Part shown: positions 60,300 through 64,000 of the stretch, one piece after another
How the letters are laid out: each line of letters opens with the position of its first letter
How positions within the stretch are numbered: the first letter of the stretch is position 1
DNA from: Anaerolineae bacterium
GTDB taxonomy: Bacteria > Chloroflexota > Anaerolineae > Anaerolineales > Villigracilaceae
NCBI GenBank assembly: GCA_018645405.1
Contig: JABGOQ010000133.1
Span: forward strand, 48,428-112,427
Length of the DNA stretch: 64,000 bases
Reading direction: 5' to 3'
Made by a program: the position numbers and the translations under genes
The notes under the pieces: model-generated
What the model saw: only the letters and a program-made list of their open reading frames with translations
Database searches by the model: none
Told to the model about the DNA's origin: nothing

Positions 60300-61409
60300 A
60301 TGCCTTACGCACATATTACAGGATGGGGGATGGCTGTTCCTGAAACAGTGAGAACAAACGACGATTTGAGCAAAATGGTCGACACAAATGATGAATGGAT
60401 TCGTTCACGTACGGGCATTGCTGAGCGACGCATAGCCAATGATGAAGAAAGCTCGGCGAGCTTAGGGGCAGACGCGGCATTGCGCGCTTTAGAAGTAGCA
60501 AATTTGCGTGCTGCTGATTTAGATTTGATTATTGTAGCCAGTTCTTCTCCAGAGCATATTTTTCCGGCAACTGCCTCTCTTGTGCAAGATAGAATTGGTG
60601 CCATTAACGCGGGAGCATTTGACATTTCGGCGGCTTGCACCGGTTTTATTTTTGCTGTCAATATGGCTGCACAGTCTATTCGTAGTGGAGCGAGCAAAAA
60701 TGTACTGGTTGTTGGAGCAGAGACTCTTTCCCGTTTTGTCGATTGGACAGATCGGAATACTTGCATCCTTTTTGGGGATGGGGCAGGCGCTTTCGTTTTG
60801 CAGGAAAATGAAGAGCCGGGCGGTGTTCTTGCGGAGGTGATGCACTCCGATGGCTCTGGTGGTGATTTATTGTCTATCCCTGCTGGTGGAAGTAAACTCC
60901 CTACGACCGAAGCCACTATACAAGCTGGTCAACATCTAATTCAAATGGATGGCAAAGGAGTCTTTCGCTTTGCCACGCGCGTTATGGCACGTGCCACCAA
61001 AGAGGCTTTGGAAAAAGCTGATCTAGAGATAGAAGACCTTGATCTGGTCATCCCGCATCAGGCAAATACACGCATCATCGAAGCCGCCGCGCGAGGCTTA
61101 AAATTGCCAATGGATAAATTCATGGTCAACCTTGATAAATATGGAAATACATCAACAGCTTCTATTCCCATTGCTACCGTTGAAGCCTTTGAAAGTGGAC
61201 GTATTACCCCCGGCGATAAAATCGTGATGGTTGGCTTTGGCGGTGGTCTGACTTGGGGCGCGCTCGTTGCCGAGTGGACAGGTCCATTGCCGACTGAACG
61301 CAAAGTGCGACATGGCTGGCTCTTATTCTTGGCTCGAATTCGCTCTGTTTTATTGCGGGTTTTGCGTATTGTCGAAGGAATGCTCTGGGGGCGTTACGGA
61401 CGTTCTTAA
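60300..61409 (+). CDS. fabH: 3-oxoacyl-[acyl-carrier-protein] synthase III with C-terminal extension
   Basis: 369-residue initiation condensing enzyme. Catalytic C113 (SAACTGFIF), H in IPHQANTRI, N in YGNTSTASIP, the FabH triad. It starts fatty-acid synthesis from acetyl- or branched acyl-CoA. About 40 residues follow the normal C-terminus (after LVAEWTGP), with a basic, hydrophobic stretch WLLFLARIRSVLLRVLRIVE, which could be an amphipathic membrane-contact helix. That extension is unusual. Confidence 0.94.
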   Translation: MPYAHITGWGMAVPETVRTNDDLSKMVDTNDEWIRSRTGIAERRIANDEESSASLGADAALRALEVANLRAADLDLIIVASSSPEHIFPATASLVQDRIGAINAGAFDISAACTGFIFAVNMAAQSIRSGASKNVLVVGAETLSRFVDWTDRNTCILFGDGAGAFVLQENEEPGGVLAEVMHSDGSGGDLLSIPAGGSKLPTTEATIQAGQHLIQMDGKGVFRFATRVMARATKEALEKADLEIEDLDLVIPHQANTRIIEAAARGLKLPMDKFMVNLDKYGNTSTASIPIATVEAFESGRITPGDKIVMVGFGGGLTWGALVAEWTGPLPTERKVRHGWLLFLARIRSVLLRVLRIVEGMLWGRYGRS

Positions 61410-61458
61410 ACTATAGTAAAATTGATGTAAATCAAAAAATACTATTTTGGAGAATAAA

Positions 61459-61650
61459 ATGTTTACGAAATTTGGCGTTCCAGAGCTGTTGATTATCCTC
61501 GTTATTGTTGTGCTTCTCTTTGGTCCCGGTCGTCTCGGTAAGATTGCAGGCGAATTAGGGACAGGCATCCGTACCTTTCGCGAAGGCTTGAATGAAGGGA
61601 AAGAAGACGAAGCTGAGAATAGAGATGAAGCAAACGAAGAGGAGAAGTGA
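61459..61650 (+). CDS. tatA: Sec-independent translocase protein TatA/TatE
   Basis: 63-residue protein. One N-terminal membrane helix (ELLIILVIVVLLF), then FGPGRLGKIAGELGTGIRTF, the conserved FGP-x-x-L-x-x amphipathic helix of TatA, then a short acidic tail. Forms the pore of the twin-arginine export pathway. The ATG at 61459 is chosen because GGAGAATAAA lies directly ahead. tatC is not in the window. It ends the fabF-fabH-tatA unit with two hairpins. Confidence 0.92.
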   Translation: MFTKFGVPELLIILVIVVLLFGPGRLGKIAGELGTGIRTFREGLNEGKEDEAENRDEANEEEK

Positions 61651-61674
61651 AATTCGTGGCTATTCATTCTAACT

Positions 61675-61712
61675 AAAAGGAGTCTAATGTCATCACATAT
61701 TAGACTCCTTTT
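61675..61712 (+). terminator. Terminator after tatA
   Basis: AAAAGGAGTCTAAT / ATTAGACTCCTTTT with a ten-base loop, 24 bp after the stop. Symmetric, so it could work in both directions. Confidence 0.8.
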
Positions 61713-61728
61713 CTGGTTTTTAAACTAT

Positions 61729-61767
61729 AAACGACAAGTTTCCTGAAGCTCAGGAAACTTGTCGTTT
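61729..61767 (+). terminator. Second hairpin after tatA
   Basis: AAACGACAAGTTTCCTGA / TCAGGAAACTTGTCGTTT, an 18-bp perfect stem around AGC. A very stable structure, with no U-run. Possibly a transcript-end stabiliser or leader of the next gene. Confidence 0.65.
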
Positions 61768-61871
61768 AATAGCGTGCCTATTCGTATCTTTTTGTGTTAT
61801 AGCCTTCGCATAGAGTTTGTTCTCTGCAACAATCAAATAAAAGGAGATAAGGCACACTGTGCCAAAATCAA

Positions 61872-63293
61872 ATGCACAAATTCAAAATCATTCAAGGCGG
61901 TATGGGGGTTGCTATTTCAGATTGGAAATTGGCACAATCAGTGTCTAAAGAAGGGCAACTTGGCGTTGTTTCAGGAACAGGTATTCACCTCATTATGATA
62001 GCTCGCCTTATGGAGGGTGATATTGGTGGACATATTCGGCGTGCGCTGAGCCACTTCCCATTTCATGACCCTGTGCAATGGATACTTAAAAAATACTATA
62101 GAGAAAATCCAGAAAAAGGCGCAACATATAAACGTCCGCCAATGTGGAGTTTTAAACCATCAAAAGCGCTGAATGAGTTAGTGGTTGTTGCCAATTTTGT
62201 AGAAACTTTTCTCGCAAAAGAAGGGCACGATAATCCCGTTGGTATCAATCTTTTAGAAAAAGTACAAATGCCCACGATGGCATCCCTCTATGGGGCAATG
62301 CTTGCAGGCGTTGATTATGTGATTATGGGTGCGGGTATTCCACTGCAAATCCCAGGAATTCTTGACAAACTCGCCAATCATGAAAAAGTTAATTACAGGA
62401 TGGATGTTAAGGGAGCTGATTCTGGCGATAGCTTCCTCATGGACTTTGACCCCAAAGCCATTTTCTCAAGTATTGCAGAAAAAGCGCAAAATTTACTTCG
62501 CCCTAATTTCTTGCCCATTATTTCATCTGTTGTTTTGGCTAAAACCCTAATCCGCAGATCAACAGGAAAGGTAAATGGATTTGTTGTCGAAGGGCATATC
62601 GCTGGTGGGCATAATGCCCCTCCGCGCGGAAAAATGTATCTAGACGAAAATGGCGAGCCAATTTACGGTGAAAAAGATACCCCTCGACTAGATAAAATCA
62701 AAGAACTTGGCTTACCTTTTTGGATAGCAGGTGGCTTTGCTTCCCCGAAACGATTAAAAGAAGCCCAAGATGCTGGCGCAGAAGGTATTCAAGCTGGCAC
62801 AATTTTTGCCTTTGCTAATGAATCGGGTATGACGGATAACGAAAAAAAGAGCGTTATTCAAAAAGTGGTTGATGAAGAAACCGTAGTCTTTACCGACCCC
62901 CGTGTTTCTCCCACCGGCTACCCCTTCAAAGTGGTGCAAATGGAAAAAACCATGTCAACCCCTGCCATCTACGAAGCACGTCCCCGTCTTTGCGATATTG
63001 GCCTATTACGCGAAGCCTACAAACGTGATGATGGCAAAATTGGTTACCGTTGTGCCGCCGAGCCGAAAGATCAATATGTTAAAAAAGGTGGCAAAGACGA
63101 AGACACTGAAGGACGCGGTTGTCTCTGTAATAATCTCTGTGCCAGTGCGGGCTTCCCGCAACACCGCAAAGACGGCTACGTCGAGCAACCCCTCGTCACA
63201 GCGGGCAATTGGCTACCCTATCTCGGTAGAGTTTTCAAAGAAGGAAATCGTGAATATTCTGCTAAAGATGTTCTTGATTATTTATTGAGCTAA
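61872..63293 (+). CDS. Nitronate monooxygenase-like flavoprotein with cysteine-rich C-terminus
   Basis: 473-residue FMN TIM-barrel protein of the 2-nitropropane dioxygenase/NMO family. FMN site shown by IQGGMGVAIS near the start, NGFVVEGHIAGGHNAPP in the middle (containing the conserved EGHIAGGH), and GGFASPKRLKEAQDAGAEGI. The last about 100 residues carry at least five cysteines (CDIG, RCAAEP, GCLCNNLC), seen in a long subset of this family, so an extra metal or cluster is possible. Function in nitronate oxidation is not certain. It could be an enoyl-ACP reductase-like (FabK-type) enzyme, which would fit the adjacent fabF/fabH. Confidence 0.88.
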   Translation: MHKFKIIQGGMGVAISDWKLAQSVSKEGQLGVVSGTGIHLIMIARLMEGDIGGHIRRALSHFPFHDPVQWILKKYYRENPEKGATYKRPPMWSFKPSKALNELVVVANFVETFLAKEGHDNPVGINLLEKVQMPTMASLYGAMLAGVDYVIMGAGIPLQIPGILDKLANHEKVNYRMDVKGADSGDSFLMDFDPKAIFSSIAEKAQNLLRPNFLPIISSVVLAKTLIRRSTGKVNGFVVEGHIAGGHNAPPRGKMYLDENGEPIYGEKDTPRLDKIKELGLPFWIAGGFASPKRLKEAQDAGAEGIQAGTIFAFANESGMTDNEKKSVIQKVVDEETVVFTDPRVSPTGYPFKVVQMEKTMSTPAIYEARPRLCDIGLLREAYKRDDGKIGYRCAAEPKDQYVKKGGKDEDTEGRGCLCNNLCASAGFPQHRKDGYVEQPLVTAGNWLPYLGRVFKEGNREYSAKDVLDYLLS

Positions 63294-63350
63294 TTCTTTT
63301 TTAGCAACGCTCTGCGTTGTGGTTACTAAAAATATTTCCCTCTACATTTA

Positions 63351-63381
63351 CCCTTGCGAAGGCTTGAAATCTTCGTAAGGG
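63351..63381 (+). terminator. Terminator after the nitronate monooxygenase-like gene
   Basis: CCCTTGCGAAG / CTTCGTAAGGG (one mismatch) with an eight- or nine-base loop, followed by CTTTTCTTA. Confidence 0.65.
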
Positions 63382-63401
63382 CTTTTCTTATCTGGTGATT
63401 T

Positions 63402-63845
63402 ATGACCGAACTTTCTGATCTAGCTCTTAGCCTTGGGTACCCCGGCGTCTTTCTTGTTAGCTTTATCGCTTCGACCCTCATTCCTTTTTCAAATGAAGTT
63501 GTAGTCGCCGCTATGCCAGCCTTAGGCTATGGTATTTGGCTAACTGCTATTTGGGCTACAGCTGGTGGTTATCTAGGCTCGCTGCTGAACTATTTTGTTG
63601 GCAAAAAAGGCACCGACTTTTTCTTTGCTCGCTGGATAAAAATCAAACCAGAGCGCTGGCAGCAAGCCGAGTGTATTTTTCAGCGTTGGGGCAATTTTGC
63701 TCTTTTCTTTGTCTGGCTTCCCATCATTGGCGATCCCCTTGCTATTATTGCAGGCGTTTTCAAAGTTGATTGGCGGTTATTTAGCTTTTGGGTCATCACA
63801 GGTAAATTTTTACGTTTTATGCTGCTCTTGGGCATTCTCTATTGA
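63402..63845 (+). CDS. YqaA-type (VTT/DedA-like) membrane protein
   Basis: 147-residue membrane protein of the SNARE-associated/VTT family, YqaA branch. It has TLIPFSNEVVVAAMPALGYG near residues 26-45, GGYLGSLLNYFVGKKG and WLPIIGDPLAIIAGVFKVDW. Four hydrophobic segments. Function unknown, probably lipid or ion related. Its last 7 bp overlap, tail-to-tail, the minus-strand gene after it. Confidence 0.9.
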   Translation: MTELSDLALSLGYPGVFLVSFIASTLIPFSNEVVVAAMPALGYGIWLTAIWATAGGYLGSLLNYFVGKKGTDFFFARWIKIKPERWQQAECIFQRWGNFALFFVWLPIIGDPLAIIAGVFKVDWRLFSFWVITGKFLRFMLLLGILY

Positions 63846-64000
63846 TTGAGTTGTTCTCGTAATTCCTCTGCGTTGTTCACAGGCAACTTACAGGCAAAAC
63901 CTTCACAGACGTATGCAGTGGGTAAGTCGTTTTTTAATTTTCTGTTTTTCAAAAGCGCAGGGGAATCTTCTTCGGGGGGATAGGGGGATTGTGCCACCAC
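63839..64000 (-). CDS. C-terminal part of a YyaL/DUF255-like thioredoxin-domain protein, cut by the window edge
   Basis: 53 codons plus a stop on the minus strand, open to the window edge. PTAYVCEGFACKLPV close to the end is the conserved C-terminal CxxFxCxxPV segment of the YyaL / spermatogenesis-associated protein 20 family, large proteins with an N-terminal thioredoxin-like domain and a six-hairpin domain. The start is outside the window. Stop-to-stop overlap of 7 bp with the YqaA gene. Confidence 0.75.
   Translation of the reverse strand: MVAQSPYPPEEDSPALLKNRKLKNDLPTAYVCEGFACKLPVNNAEELREQLNQ

Overview
The window looks like a chromosomal segment of an anaerobic or facultatively anaerobic bacterium, most plausibly an uncultured Chloroflexota (Anaerolineae-like). 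This is an impression from gene content, not a search. It rests on several MttB-superfamily methyltransferases, FAD/GcvT fusion dehydrogenases, a tungsten-type aldehyde:ferredoxin oxidoreductase, a 2-oxoacid:ferredoxin oxidoreductase, and Anaerolineae-style hypothetical and HAD-DinB proteins. No rRNA, CRISPR array, transposase or phage gene was seen. One tRNA (Arg-TCT) is present.

Region 1 (about 0-44 kb) is a catabolic island for methylated amines and amino acids. It holds three MttB-family methyltransferases without an in-frame amber (Pyl) codon, one complete corrinoid protein, one corrinoid protein reduced to its cap domain, three FAD/GcvT fusion dehydrogenases of the dimethylglycine/sarcosine dehydrogenase type, and three DAO-type flavin oxidases. 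Two related gene sets face away from each other. The minus-strand set covers about 8.4-20.8 kb and the plus-strand set about 27.3-39.3 kb. Between them lies a block with two class III aminotransferases, a (methyl)malonate-semialdehyde dehydrogenase, an ornithine cyclodeaminase-like enzyme and an Lrp/AsnC regulator. The minus-strand side also carries a DmsABC-like molybdoenzyme, a cupin, a YtcJ-type amidohydrolase, and an AOR with its own MoaD-like sulfur carrier. Opp/Dpp-type ATPases and EamA/MFS carriers suggest uptake or export of the substrates. A plausible scheme is that MttB/corrinoid proteins remove methyl groups from a quaternary amine, the FAD/GcvT enzymes oxidise the remaining N-methyl groups with transfer to tetrahydrofolate, and the aminotransferase plus semialdehyde dehydrogenase degrade the demethylated amino acid. 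No RamA-like corrinoid activase or separate methyl-corrinoid:THF methyltransferase is in the window.

The island has been rearranged. It contains at least eight copies of a roughly 145-bp intergenic repeat built from nested inverted repeats, a chimeric pseudogene joining the 5' part of an aminomethyltransferase gene to the 3' part of a phytoene-dehydrogenase-like gene, and a leftover MFS-gene tail that makes direct repeats around an SDR gene and a kinase-aminotransferase fusion.

Region 2 (about 44-64 kb) is mostly housekeeping. It holds an EamA carrier, a two-subunit 2-oxoacid:ferredoxin oxidoreductase with a GntR/FCD regulator, two conserved-looking unknown proteins, tRNA-Arg, Hsp20, Lon, a single-domain response regulator, MogA/MoaB, EF-P (with Arg at the loop tip), a Cys-rich small protein, a HAD-DinB fusion, a TPR membrane protein, a rhomboid protease, FabF, FabH, TatA, a nitronate monooxygenase-like flavoprotein, a YqaA-type membrane protein, and the 3' end of a YyaL-like gene. 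None of the palindromic repeats was found after about 37.1 kb.
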